Shown here piece after piece: positions 12,501-24,001 of a stretch of DNA of 64,000 nucleotides. The position numbers were made by a program, and so were the translations under genes. Within the stretch, counting starts at the first letter, position 1, and the number at the start of each line of letters is the position of its first letter. The notes beneath the pieces are model-generated. The model saw nothing but the letters and a program-made list of their open reading frames with translations, was not told where the DNA came from and ran no database searches. The stretch comes from Nematostella vectensis (Eukaryota > Cnidaria > Anthozoa > Actiniaria > Edwardsiidae), in assembly GCF_932526225.1 (NCBI RefSeq), contig NC_064042.1:8900540-8964539 (forward strand), in the 5' to 3' direction.

Positions 12501-12761
12501 ATGACCATTAGGGGCGTGGTGGCAATGCCCCCTCCCCAATATTATCTTAATGTTTCTGTATTGTGCCCCCCCCCAATCTTATGTGGCCTGCTACGGCTCT
12601 GTAGGTAGATATTAGATAGATAGTATTAGTTATTAGCTGTTTTTAAAAGATATAAGTTATTAATTATTATCATTCAATCCAAGGGGATCCCCATGGTCAT
12701 GCTTACCACTTCCAAGAACAGAGCCGATGCCAAAAATCACCAAAAGTACAAAGCCCTTCAT
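9513..12761 (-). CDS. Secreted FG-GAP/VCBS-like repeat protein, copy B
   Basis: This is the tandem paralogue of the gene at 2995-6528: 337 aa in five coding exons (12707-12761, 12023-12307, 10716-11078, 9821-9967, 9513-9676). The exon lengths of 55, 285, 363, 147 and 164 nt match copy A except for one added codon in exon 3, and all introns are phase 1. Exon 1 encodes a signal peptide (MKGFVLLVIFGIGSVLGS). Six units follow, each with a WC, a DFNGDGRxD calcium loop and a CHD. As in copy A, the loop of unit 5 (RFNDDARAD) is altered. Exons 2, 4 and 5 are very similar to copy A, while exon 3 has diverged more (for example KCDHKGSQLFVGDF). Both copies appear intact. Role unknown; secretion is inferred from the leader, and calcium binding from the loop motif. 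Confidence 0.88.
12433..12601. mobile_element. Short hAT-like non-autonomous element
   Basis: The left end reads CAGGGCCGTAGCATGGGG, and the right end (GCCTGCTACGGCTCTG) is its imperfect inverted copy. The element is about 170 bp, with runs of C and no ORF. A related left end lies at about 49844 (CAGGGCCGTAGCAGGGGGTG). The flanks give no clear duplication. The CAGGG start suggests the hAT superfamily; that is inference. It lies in intron 1 of FG-GAP copy B. Confidence 0.55.
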
Positions 12762-14228
12762 AATTCTGTAATAGGACAACAAATAAAAACTGCGTTAACT
12801 TATTTCGAGTCCCAATAAAATCGATTTTTTTAAATACACATCCAAAAACCAACAACAGGATACAGAAGCATTATCCTTCTATAGTAGAACCCCATTTTAC
12901 TAGAACTCGGAACTCGAGTTCGTTTTTTTTGCCCCGAACTCAAAACCCGGGCATAACTCGAATCCCCCTTTTAATCGGGAATAACCTTTATCTTAACACG
13001 AACTCCTTCCCCTTAGTTCTCAAGATCGGAAATATTGATCGTTTTGATGCGTAACAATTTTTTTTTCAATAGACAACACAAACTCGAACCCTAAATAATT
13101 TGATTTTTGCCATCGTACTTACCAGGACACACAACTTCACGTTGATTGCAATAGCTAAACTAGTCTTCAGTAATTTAGCTCCCTATTTAATAAAAAAAAG
13201 CACAATCTTTAACTGTTTATCCAGATATTGTTTTTAATATTGTTACGCTAACATTTGCACTAGCAGAGTCCCGAAAATATTAATTTCTTTATGAAAATTG
13301 TTATTTGACAAATATCTTATTTTCTATCTCTTATGAATACACGTGTAAAGATACATATTGATTAAATACCGTGTTAGTTTAAAATAAAATCTAATCTCTG
13401 CCATGTTGATACAATAACCAAGGCTTAGTGCTATTAAAATACCATTGAAAATTTTAAATAATTAATGTCGCTTTACGCGTGAAAAGGAAATGCCCGCTTT
13501 GCAACGCAATGAATACACTAGGCACGACTATGGCAGAATATGGGGGGAAACAGACCGATCGAAAGCGAGTTAGCGTGACGTGACGACTAGCGCGTGACGT
13601 AGCAACTGTAGTGTAAGCATATGACCTTTAGGCCTCACTCATCTCCCCTACACTCCGCGTGAAGGATCGGACGAGAGTATTGGCTGGTCCACAGACGCAC
13701 AAGCACACCTTATAGCAAACAAACCCCGCTTGGGGAAGTCGTCAGACAGAACTAACCGCAGACTCTCGGAGATACTCCCCGGTTTATTTCAATAATAAAG
13801 CAATGATTAAGTTAATACTTGTTTACAGTTGATCGCCAAGCTAACACTGCCTGTACACACAAAGAAACCTGTCAGTAAAAGGGAGGGAGGGTGGGCAAAT
13901 GTTTCTTTACAGTACCCGTAGCTTATGAAGCGAAAGAGCGAATGACTTTACTTTAGGTGTGGCGCTTTATATAGGTAGATAGCGACCAATAAGAATTAAG
14001 AACGTGTATAGTAAGGTATCTCACGTGAAACATATTGAGTAATACCTGTGCTATCGTAGCATGATACGTGTACTCGTACGATATAATTTATGCTTGACCT
14101 TTGAGCCTGGCTCCGGCTCCATTAACTGAAATTACCGTCCCTAGTGGTGACGGTAATTTTGGATTATCCTTGAATAATGAGTTTATGGTTAGGTTTACGG
14201 GTTTACGGTGGAAGGGGAACATTTCAAT
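12762..14228. other. Intergenic; no gene recognised
   Basis: AT-rich sequence to about 13480 is followed by a more GC-balanced block (13480-13990) with several GTGACGT-like words and the words TTTATTTCAATAATAAAGC and GGCGCTTTATATAGG. The block could be a promoter-like or LTR-like remnant. I see no matching second copy or coding frame to support either. Confidence 0.4.
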
Positions 14229-14233
14229 TGACG

Positions 14234-14385
14234 CAGGGGCGTAGCCAGGGGGGGGGGGCGCCAGGGCCCCCCCTAGCAGCCCAAAATACAGTTGATGTAT
14301 TAGAGACATTATCTAAAATACAGAAGGAAATGCCTTGAAAGGGCCTTTTGGCCCCCTCCTGTAAAAAATCCTGGCTACGCCGCTG
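14234..14385. mobile_element. 152-bp hAT-like element with 5-bp TSD
   Basis: The left end is CAGGGGCGTAGCCAGG and the right end is CCTGGCTACGCCGCTG, its inverted copy. The element is flanked on both sides by TGACG (14229-14233 and 14386-14390), a perfect 5-bp target-site duplication. It has no coding capacity. The CAG(G)GG termini with a 5-bp duplication fit the hAT branch known to make 5-bp rather than 8-bp duplications. A second element with a 5-bp duplication lies at 43706-44122. Confidence 0.8.
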
Positions 14386-14576
14386 TGACGATATTCTGTA
14401 ATCTGCAGTTCTCCAGAGGTGAATTAACTCATTCCTTGATAAAATTTCGGAGAATATTCTAGAGTGGCAACGTTCTTGTTTTCGCCGCGTGCAAATGAGA
14501 AATGCAGTTTATTTACAAGCATTTGCACACTGGAACGAACACAAAGGACTAAAGTTTGCCCTAGGAAGAATTAATG

Positions 14577-15300
14577 TGTAGTTCCAGAAAATTTCCATGA
14601 TCCCCCATCCCTCTGGAATTTCCATTTTGGGTGCCCAATTTGACCCATCCCCACTCACCCCGCCCCACCCCGGATTTTCCAGATAAAGTATCTCATCCTA
14701 AATAACAGACTGCGCAAGGCACAATCGTAAGTGTGTGTAAGTAATAAAAGTTTTGTCACTGAGGACTGGTCACTGCCAGGGTTTCTACTTGATTCCTCAG
14801 CGGTTCTTTTATGTCCCTCCGGTTCAGATTAGTGTAATGTTGGAGAGACGGGACCTACTGTTTAGAGTGGTTTTCAAAATCCCGTGAAACAAAATGTAAT
14901 TGTTAAAGTGTAATAGTCAAACCAGGACAAAACAGAACAAAGACATTACAATGTATTAGTACTAAATAAAGTATTTCTCGGGTTTTTGAAAACCACTCTA
15001 ACGTCCTTATCCGAGAAAGCATCGAATATCTAACCGTTTATTGTAGATTTTATTGTCAAATAGACTAACAACGGGTAAATCGGCCTTCATTATGTACAGA
15101 CGGGGGGACTTTGAGTATTCGGTTCTGAAGACTCGCGTTTCTCACGAACAAGACCCTCCGGATTTATCGGAGTTGATTACCCCCCACCCCCCACCATTTG
15201 GAAATTCCTGAAGGTTAGACCCCCCCCCCGCCCTCACCGAAATTTCCAATTCCCTCAATGGGGGGGGGGGGGGGGGGTATGGATATTTTCTGGAACTACA
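14577..15300. mobile_element. TIR element with a nested MITE
   Basis: The outer ends are TGTAGTTCCAGAAAATTTCC and, inverted, GGATATTTTCTGGAACTACA. Poly-G/poly-C rich subterminal DNA lies inside. A second inverted-repeat element (14873-15000; ends TAGAGTGGTTTTCAAAA and TTTTTGAAAACCACTCTA) is nested within it. No transposase ORF was seen. The superfamily was not determined. Confidence 0.7.
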
Positions 15301-15357
15301 AATAATACAAGTCGTAGCTGGTTAGAAAACTTGCAAAGGTTATAAAATGTTACCCAT

Positions 15358-17270
15358 CTTAGCAACGCAGTGTCTATATAAGCCACCACGAGTCGGGACA
15401 GGTCTTGGATGGACTAAATGCCGGACAGTCGGGACAGGGCTTGGATAGACTAAATGCCGGACAGTCGGGACAGGTCTTGGATGGACTAAATGCCCGACAG
15501 TCGGGACAGGTCTTGGATGGACTAAATGCCCGACAGTCGGGACAGGTCTTGGATGGACTAAATGCCCGACAGTCGGGACAGGTCTTGGATGGACTAAATG
15601 CCCGACAGTTTTCAATTTATTATAAAAAAAAAGGTAAATTGTCTTTCTAGTGAGTTCAAAGTATTCTATATTTGTTAAGAAAAGGGCAAGCGAATCTGAA
15701 TTGAGCTTTGTTGTCGGTATTGAATGTTTTCCGTTGTCTGTGAACACTATAAAATCGTAATTTAAGTGATACTTAATTTTTTTCTAAATATGGTGCTAAA
15801 TGTCTACAGCTCTCAATTTACGAAAATATCACAGTAAAACAGTAAATTGTCGACCTTACGAGTTCAAATTATTCTATATTTGTGTAGAAAGGGCAAGCGA
15901 ATCTAATTTGAGCGTTTTAGTCGGAATTGAACGTTTTTCGTTGCTTGTATATACTATAAAATCGTTATAAAAGTGACAATGAATTTTATCTCCTACAACT
16001 GTCGGGACAGGTCTTCAATGGACTAAATGCCCGACAGTTTCCAGTTTATTCAAATAAGTGTTGTCAGGGGTGAACTAGGTCAAAGTGCCTGCGGGAGGTC
16101 ACAATACGAACGGCTGGTTGCTGGTTCACAGTAGCGTTTATTGTAAGGGAAAGCGCTTTAGCGAGCAGGGAGGTACTGAAGCTCGTTCTAGGAGGTAACG
16201 ATCAGACGATTCTCAGAAGGTGAGGCTGATAGAAGGGAATCCTTACTAGGCCTCTCCCTTGACTAGGGATTGTCTTCACGAAGCCAACAGAGCTTACTCG
16301 ATAGCCTAAGCAGCAAGCTGTCGTTATTACAAGTGCCTATGTTTTACAGTGAGCTCCTATTTATACTGACTAATTAATAATTCGGTACTAACTGGTTTGA
16401 CTGCTCTTAAGAAGGTAATGCAAGAATTGCAAATAAATGTTGATCTAAGGGAACAGAACAATTTCACAATTGAGGATAACTATAGTAAGAATCCGTCGAT
16501 GATAGAATAACAATCAATTGACTAGAAATAATGATTTTATAAAATATTACAGAATATTGAGGCTGAGGGATTCGTTTGGCTTGTTCGAAATGTCTGTAAA
16601 GTAAATGTTTATCTAAGGTAAACGCTAAACTGGTTTTGGCATAGGTCACACTGCGCATGACCTGTATGACTAGCAGGTGCATACTTAGTATTCAGAATGA
16701 AAGGTGAAAAGGTGATAAAAGGTCAATATTGAGATCCGGTGAGCAAACTAAGATTTCTAGAATATTTATTTATGAGAATGTTGTAGAATAGTCGCACAAC
16801 ATAAGACAATGATTTGTAAACCAAGTGAGTTCAAATTATACTATATTTGTTGAGAAAGGGCAAGCGATTCTGAATTGAGCTTTGTTGTCGGAAGCGAAAG
16901 TTTTTCCTTGCTCGCATACTCCATAAAAACGCTATTTCTCGACAAATATAGAATACTTCGAACTCATAAATAGGAAGACAATTTGCCGTAATATTTTCGT
17001 AAATTGAGAGCTGTAAAAACTTTGAAGAATCCTGTGTTACTAAATTTACGATTTTATAAGTGTACACAAACAATAGTAGCGTTTGTAACAGCGACCAAGT
17101 AAACCCGGTACCGTCCCCACATATCGTCTTTGTCGTTTGTTACAGAATACTTTGAACTCACTAGGAAGACAATTTACAGGGTTATTTGAATAAATTGAAA
17201 ACTGTCGGGCATTTAGTCCATCCAAAACCTGTCCCGACTGTCGGGCATATAGCCACTGCGTCTTAGCAAA
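15358..17270. mobile_element. 1.9-kb TIR element with subterminal minisatellite
   Basis: The outer sequence AGCAACGCAGTGTCTATATA at the left corresponds, inverted, to ATATAGCCACTGCGTCTTAG at the right. Inside both ends lies the 36-bp word GTCGGGACAGGTCTTGGATG-GACTAAATGCCCGACA, present as an array at the left and as one to two copies at the right. Similarity continues inward through TCAATTTATT and TGAGTTCAAAGTATTCTATA. An internal copy (near 16000) and further copies of the inner segment (15850, 16825, inverted 16935) show internal duplication. There is no transposase ORF. A block at 16060-16800 is unlike the ends and may be a later insertion. Confidence 0.65.
15393..15608. repeat. 36-bp minisatellite, six copies
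   Basis: The unit is GTCGGGACAGGTCTTGGATG followed by GACTAAATGCCCGACA, with few differences between copies. A unit length divisible by three keeps both strands open, which explains the repetitive ORFs at 15405-15650 (+) and 15340-15747 (-). I do not regard these as genes. The array lies in the left terminal region of the element at 15358-17270. Confidence 0.9.
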
Positions 17271-17673
17271 CGACTATTGTTTCATGGGGACCATATTTTA
17301 AACAACAAAAAAATCCCCGTTGCTTCATTGTCCTCTTTGCGGTTTTTTTTTTTCAAGAAAATATACAATTTAATATATTTTTAGACACGCATAATATAAA
17401 ACCATAGTTATTCACAAAAATGTATAACCAACACTCAAGCGGACCTGCGATCTATTCTTTTCATGAAAACATTTCCTTTTTTTGGTAAGGTGTTCTTATG
17501 ACGGTATACATTTGTCATCGTATTTGGACGAGTTTTTAGATAATGATATTATCAAAAGCTCTCGTAAAGCTTGTCCGAACAAAACGAACAGAAGTTCAAG
17601 TACTGATACGAGGTTCCAGTTACTTCATGAACAAAACTTTTTTACTCCACCAAACGATTCGTAAAAAACACAA

Positions 17674-20600
17674 TTAACACTTCGTCTCAGTCTCTCCCTG
17701 ACTTGATGCCATCTCGCTTTGTTGGACCATTGTTATTGGCTGACAATGACTCACAGCCTCGCTTTCATGGCTGTTTGGGATTTGCTGACAGCGATTCGCC
17801 GAGAAGTTCTCTTCGTCCGCTACCGCTTGGCGTCGTTCCGTTGCCACACTCTCGCGGCTTGCTGCGATTGGCAGAGGGCGAGTAACGTGTACCCCCTCGT
17901 TCACAAGCACCTTGACCGGAACCTGCTTAGCCAGTTTCTGTATAGCCTGTTGTTCCCGGTTTCGTCTCTGGTACCTCTTGTTCTGGAACCAGTTTCTGAC
18001 TTGTAGTTCCGTCATATCTAGTGCACCCGCTAGGACCGTACGCTCGTCTCGGCTCAGGTAGTGTTGGCGGGCGAAAATTGCATCCAGGTACTGCAGCTGC
18101 AGCTGGGAGAAATGGCTTCGGTGGCGCTTCTTCTTTTTATCAGGAGTGCTCTGCTCGTGTTTGGAGTCGCTTTGAGGCTTTGGGGTGGGTTTGTTTGGCG
18201 AAGAGCCTAAAACGAAGCATATCGTTCATTAAGAACTGGAAGCCTTACAGACAATTGCTGTTACTACAGCTCCTTGTTAGTGTTCACATTTACAAGTAAG
18301 TAAGATAGCACTGCCTAGAAGTGGAAATCCAAACAATAAAAATTTCAATAATTTCGACTGCTTGTTACGCTATTACGCTTGTTACGAATCGAAATTCCTT
18401 TATTCGTTTGGGAATAGCGCGTAGTCGATCAAACCAAACAGTCAAAACCAGACAAACCGCCCCAAAGCTTGTGTCTGATTACGCGCTATTACCAAACGAG
18501 ACATATGGATTTTGGATTCGCCGAGGTCGCGCAACAACGAATTTGGCTGTAACACCCTCATCTTTTTGTTTGAGTTTGAGTTGTCAGACAATGTTTCTAG
18601 GTATTGATATTGTTTTTTAGACGTCATCGATGACGTCAGGCACTAAACCAGTTTCTTTTCTTTTTTATGGGAAATTGACAGGAGTGGAATACAACAAATT
18701 CGAAAATCACTTTCCACACCTAAAGTTAAAACAAATATTAGCATTATCTCCTATGCTGACTCGAAACGGAAAACACGTATTGCTGATAACGCAGATAAAT
18801 ATAGTGAAACAGGTATCTTTTTTTAACGACGTATTTAATTTGGACATTGTACTTAACTCCCCAATACCCAACCAAAAAGTTGAACAACGAATTTGGCTGT
18901 AACACCTTCCAAGCTACATGACATCCTCTAAGTTTGAGTTGCCAGACAATGTTTCTAGATATTGATATTTTTATGACGTCATCGATGACGTCAGTCATTA
19001 CCCCGTCCCCCTTAGTACTCATATGACCTCTTCCAAGGTTTACCATTTAATCGGGAATTCCGGAATGAGATCCCAGTTTTACCGAAATGCCATAATGGTA
19101 AGAAAAAGTTTCCTATTATTCCAGAACTTTCGGGGTGACTTAAAGCCGCATTGTCACCAGTTTGCTTCCGGAGGTCCGACGGAAACCTCAACCGTTAAAA
19201 GACAAAAGAATCTATTAAAATCCGAGATATTAAACAGGCCATCCGCTCTAAATTATCAATCACATCCTCAAAGAAACTTCCAATAAACACACTGCTTTCA
19301 ATATTTTGAAATATTTTTCGCGTTTTTCGTTAAAAATTATCGGAGATTGTTACGTTATCGACAGGAAGTAAACTGGTGACAATGCGGCTTTACTACCATT
19401 TGCATCTGTACCCAGAAATCTACTTTTGGGGTCCTGGGGAATAGTGGCCGATGGGGGCTGATGATGGTACATTGCAAATTTGGTACACGATTTTCCGGAA
19501 TTTCTTGTATCTCCGGTGAAAGTGGACTACCTCTTAAGAATTCCACTTTTTGCCGAAAATTCCCAGTGGGAGGAATCTGTACCATTTACAAAATAACCAG
19601 AAGAACGGAATTTCCGATTAAATAGTAAACAACGCAAGTTTGGTTAACTTGCGGTTTTTCTTTCATGAGATGTGTGGATACTTTTGCTTTTAGAAACGCC
19701 ATGGATAACATCGAACACATGTTATAGGACATTTTTCATGTTATAGGACATTTTACTGCGAAATGATGTCTTGCTAGTGTTGAAAAAAAAAAAGAATTCC
19801 TACAAAAACAAAAACTGTTTGTATTCCCTACGCGCCTGTTAAATGAGTTACTCGACCCCCAGCAAAATCGTGACTATGAGAGTGGAGTTACTCACCAGGC
19901 GGTGGCGGTTACAAAGCGCGTCGTTTGAAAGTGGTGCGAGGTAACGCGTGAGGTATACAACCAGTTTAGATATAGGAATGCGTGCTTTATTCAGCACTTA
20001 TAAGACATCATTTCGGAGAATATTACCCTATAGACCGTGCACCATCTCGTTGTACCAACACGACACACCTACCAAATTTGGTTGTCATAGGTTTTTTTAT
20101 GAGATGAATATCGTTTTGTTTTTGATGGGACGGACGGACATCACGTCACGAAAGCTCAAGTCGATGGTTTACAACATTGCTTGCTTCCATAATTTTTTTA
20201 TATACAACTTTGGGCTCCGCTCACGCTGCGCGAAGCTCCGCTACTACGGTAGCGATTGCAGTCTGATACCTAAAGGTTGGTTCTCACTTGGACCTAAGCG
20301 CAAGCGGAACACCGCAGTTTTCCGATTCTCACTAGAACATAAGCCAGGTGAACGCAATTGCTTGATTTTTTTTTGCGCTTGCGCATGTGTTTGACCGATT
20401 CTCACTTCTGTTGCGCTTCGGTTTGCGCTTACGCTTGCGTCCTAGTGAGAACCACCGCCTAACAGTTAATTAAAATCAACTGTTTCTCAGCTGATTACTG
20501 GTGTGCTTGGCCGTTATTATTGTATTTCCACACAGATGACATTATGTCCCCAGTGACGAAGGTATGGGCCATCTTTTACACGGCCAAGTTATTAAAAATG

Positions 20601-22566
20601 GTATAACTTGTGAGAAAAGCTTTGGGGAAACTATGTGGTCTACTTGGGCGTGTACAAAGAAAAGAAAAAAAAATTACACAAGTTGAAATTTAATGGTGCG
20701 TTCGTCTCTCTAACAACAAAGTAACGAAGCTGACATGTGTCCTACTCCTTTTTCAGAGCAAAAAGTATTAGAACAAAAGAAGATATTCGACTGAATTAAA
20801 CAAAATAGGTATTAGTGTGCGTATTTCACGAAAGTTTGGAAGACTGTACCCTGGGTTCAAGGGACTGCATTGTTTTCCAGCCCCAGCTGAGATATTTACT
20901 CGAATACATGGCGATTTTTCAATCCGCTAGCCCGGACTAAATATCCTAGCCCGGTTTACCAGCCCGGGCTGAAATTGATCCGGGCTGAAAACTTCTCCAT
21001 GTAATCAAGAGCAATTTTACACGTATTTGCGGGGGATACTGGGCTGGACTTTTAGCCCCCTAAACGGGCTGAAAACTCAGCAAGGGCTGAAATTCGTCAG
21101 ATAATCGGTCCATTACTCGTTCACTGATACCGGCAGCGAGATAGCGGATATTTCCTAAAATAGCACTTCCAATCGATCTTGTCCTGAACATAGGCGCATG
21201 AAAAATAAAGGAATACTAGGTAATAAAAATGATACATCTAAAATGCCACTGTATAGGGCTAGTATTATGACAGCGACGCTAATTTTGGCGAAGGAGGCTA
21301 ATAAAAGTGAAAAACATTCACGAGGTAAGGTCGGAGGGCTGCAGGGGCAGGTATAGGGGGGGGGGGGGGGAGGGGGGGGATAGGGATTTTCAGACATTTG
21401 GCTTAAAAAAAAAGAAATATACGGAAGAACAATAAGTCCGGTCCCCCTTTCTTGAAACTTTTGCTTCGCCCCCCCCCCCCCCCCCCCCCCCCCTTTTAAA
21501 CATCTGGATCCGCTCCTGGGCTGAATTACAAAGAGTGTAGGAAAACTTCCGTTGTTTTTCCCCTGGTTAATTTGAAATATTTTCTTCTAATAATAAAACA
21601 ATAAAATCACCGCACTAAACAAGTTTCTTTTTTTCTGGGAAATCGACAGGAGTGGAGACTTTAATTGAAATACAACAAATTCCAAAATCACTTTCCACAC
21701 CTAAAGTTAAAACAAATATTAGCATTATCTCCTATGCTGACTCGAAACGGAAAACACGTATTGCTGATAACGCGGATAAATATAGTGAAACAGGTATCTT
21801 TTTTTAACGACGTACTTAATTTGGACATTGTACTTAACTCCCCAATACCCAACCAAAAAGTTGATGTTGAATTTTAAACCTTATAACTCTTGATGTAACT
21901 CTTTAATGTTACAGTGATAATCCATCTTTATTGAAACATTTATATTCCCTTTTATGTACCCAATCAGAATGTCAAAAGCCTTGCTTCTCTGCTTCTAGCA
22001 TTGTTTAAGCACAAAGCAAAAAAAAGCGTGCTCTAAAATTAACAAAATTAAAATCCCCTAGAAAAGCATGCATTAACAATTAACAAAATGTTCGACTTTT
22101 CATTATCAAATTCACCTAAAGGTTCCTCTAACAGATAAAATAGTCAAGCTTTGGCCTTACAAAATTATTTAGGATAATCAAAATTGAAGTACGGCTAAGT
22201 GAAGTGAATGCATTTTGATGCTTTTGTTTACGTACCCTTGGCCTCCTCTTTTACTGTTGTCGAAGGGTTTTGCCGTCGATTGGTTTTGGCACTGGTCGCT
22301 TGCCCTGGACTCCGGGGACTGCGTATCCCTTTAGTAACATTGTTTTCTCGGCTCCTTGGGGTAGTGCTTCCAAGATAGCAACTTAGAGAACCTGTTAACC
22401 CAAGCCGAGCAGTATAGTAATTGTCACTAGAAATTGCATTGTGGAACACCGGATATTGGAAAAAGCATGGTCTTTGGACGATTTTAGACGCCCTTGGGAA
22501 GTCATCTCTCAGAATATTTTCGATTGAGAATGCCAACCGCGGTTTGGGGTTCTGCTCTGACGCCAT
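17674..22566 (-). CDS. NK-like homeodomain transcription factor with eh1 motif
   Basis: A DNA-binding regulator of 287 aa, predicted nuclear and probably a repressor. Exon 1 (22236-22566) starts at MASEQNPKPR and carries FSIENIL at residues 13-19. This is a good eh1 motif, known to recruit Groucho/TLE corepressors. A phase-1 donor (GGTACGT) joins a 4.0-kb intron to exon 2 (17674-18206; acceptor TTTTAG), restoring a Gly codon, and the total is 864 nt. Exon 2 encodes a complete homeodomain (about residues 136-195): R5, F8, L16, F20, L26, V45, W48, F49, Q50, N51 and R53 in place, a WFQNKRYQRR third helix, and Tyr54 as in NK2-type factors. Position 47 is Asn, which is unusual. The C-terminal tail has no recognised domain. 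It is clearly ANTP-class-like, but I could not assign it to a named family. Confidence 0.9.
18630..18900. repeat. Dispersed repeat pair in the homeobox intron, copy 1
   Basis: Sequence from about 18640 to 18885 is nearly identical to 21610-21865, including CACTTTCCACACCTAAAGTT, AACGGAAAACACGTATTGCT and CCCAATACCCAACCAAAAAG. The two copies are direct repeats about 3.0 kb apart. Copy 1 is flanked by two related blocks ending TGACGTCATCGATGACGTCA (18500-18650 and 18885-18995). The palindrome ACGTCATCGATGACGT itself occurs at both. Confidence 0.75.
19141..19392. mobile_element. MITE, AAGCCGCATTGTCACC family, copy 2
   Basis: The terminal inverted repeats match the copy at 7312-7549 (TAAAGCCGCATTGTCACCAG and its complement). 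The internal sequence is also shared (ACCGTTAAAAGACAAAAGAA, AATCTATTAAAATCCGAGAT). It lies in the homeobox intron. Confidence 0.88.
20275..20457. mobile_element. MITE with GGTTCTCACT ends
   Basis: The left end is GGTTGGTTCTCACTTGGACC and the right end is its inverted copy (CCTAGTGAGAACCACC). Subterminal CGCAAGCG/CGCTTACGCTTGCG words are shared. The element is about 180 bp and non-coding. It lies in the homeobox intron. Confidence 0.7.
21610..21880. repeat. Dispersed repeat pair in the homeobox intron, copy 2
   Basis: This is the direct repeat partner of 18630-18900 (see there). It is flanked on the left by poly-C/poly-G tracts near 21360 and 21470. Confidence 0.75.
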
Positions 22567-23735
22567 CTTTGCCTATTTGCTGCGAAATAAATGGGTGTAA
22601 AGCTCAAGTGAAAGTTCACTTCTAGTACGCTCTATGATTAGGCGTGTTTTGACCGAAACTCTGTACCGCTTTCACGTGGGAATGCACTCTCATTAGTTCT
22701 TATTGTCTGCATTTCAACTCGCACACTTTCATCTCGCATTCTATCTCCTGAACAATCAACCAAAGACTAAAACTAGAGAAAAGGTATTGCTACGTTATTT
22801 ATTATTTAATCATCAGTTCACAATGTTGACAAATACTGAAGCATTTGTTTGTCAAAAATTGAACAGTCTGAAAGTCACATCCATTTAGTTCAACAAGATG
22901 TTGAGTGAAGCATGTCACGCTATACCCGGCTGATTGCAGCGTGCGAAACTGAAAAAGGTCAAGCGAAAAACAAACAAGAAACAAAACAAAAGGAATCTAC
23001 ACGCTGATCTATACATGTTATTACGTTCTAACATTCATATCTACAGTCACTTATCATCTTTTATTTGCAGTATAAGTAGTTAAACGCACCCAAGGAGACA
23101 TACTTGATGGTGCATTTGAGGACGGGCTAGGAGAGAAGCAAGAGTGGTAGGAACGGCGATTGTTAAGCTAAATTCTGATAATAAACCACCAATTTCCCTC
23201 TAATTTGGCCTTGTTTGCGACGCGCTCCGTGCTTGATTAGAAAACCCGGACAAGTTACGTTGTGTAATTCGAGCTACTACCCCGTGGCGCCAGTTTGTTA
23301 AACAAATGTATTATGGTCTTTGGCAATGCAGTGGGTGGCAGCTAACGTGTATTGGTCAGGTAAGCAGGGGGTTGTAAACGTCCATAAATTTCTTTTAAAT
23401 TTCATCCGAGGAGAGCCAAAATCGACTGTCCGGCCACATAATAATCAACTGTCTAACACAAAAGACTTTGCCGTTTAGGGATTTAGGCATGGAAAGCGAA
23501 ATGTTCCAATTTCAGAGTTTATTATTCAACGACACATCCTCGGAAACCCATGGGTATTTTCCTGTCAACGACAGGGAATGGAGTTTAGGTATCTTAAGGG
23601 ATTTTGCAGTCATACACCGTGGTTACCAGAGCCTCTATCTAACTTCTCTATTTGTGAATCTGACCATACAGGGAGCGAAGTGACTGAACAAATAAAGATA
23701 AAGGCTTTGGTAGGAGGCCCGGGGTAGGAGTCTTA

Positions 23736-24001
23736 GATACACTCTTTTTTATAAGATCGTCTAATTTTCAGTTGAGGCTGGGCCGTTCTTATTTTTGGGA
23801 CATTTTAAGGCTGAATATGTTCTTTTAAAATATGTTCTTTTAAAAATTTTGAACACAATTTGATTCTGCATTTTAGAACGCATCAGGACTAAAAAACGAA
23901 AATCTTTTCTGCTATCTCAGCCTCGGCATGTTCTTAAAATTTGGTGAAATCTCAGGCTGGACGTTCTTATAAAGGAGGTTCTTATAAAAAAAGAGTGTAT
24001 C
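23736..24001. mobile_element. MITE with GATACACTC ends
   Basis: The left end is GATACACTCTTTTTTATAAG and the right end is CTTATAAAAAAAGAGTGTATC, an inverted copy. The element is about 266 bp, AT-rich and non-coding. Confidence 0.75.

Noticed and set aside
13480-13990. Solo LTR or promoter block
   Set aside because: A TATA-like and AATAAA-like word are present, but I found no TG...CA ends, duplication or second copy.
15340-15747. Repetitive ORF (GHLVHPRPVPTV-type units)
   Set aside because: It is a translation of the 36-bp minisatellite within a TIR element and appears on both strands.
19948-20394. 148-aa plus-strand ORF in the homeobox intron
   Set aside because: No domain or start context, and it overlaps a MITE end (20275-20457).
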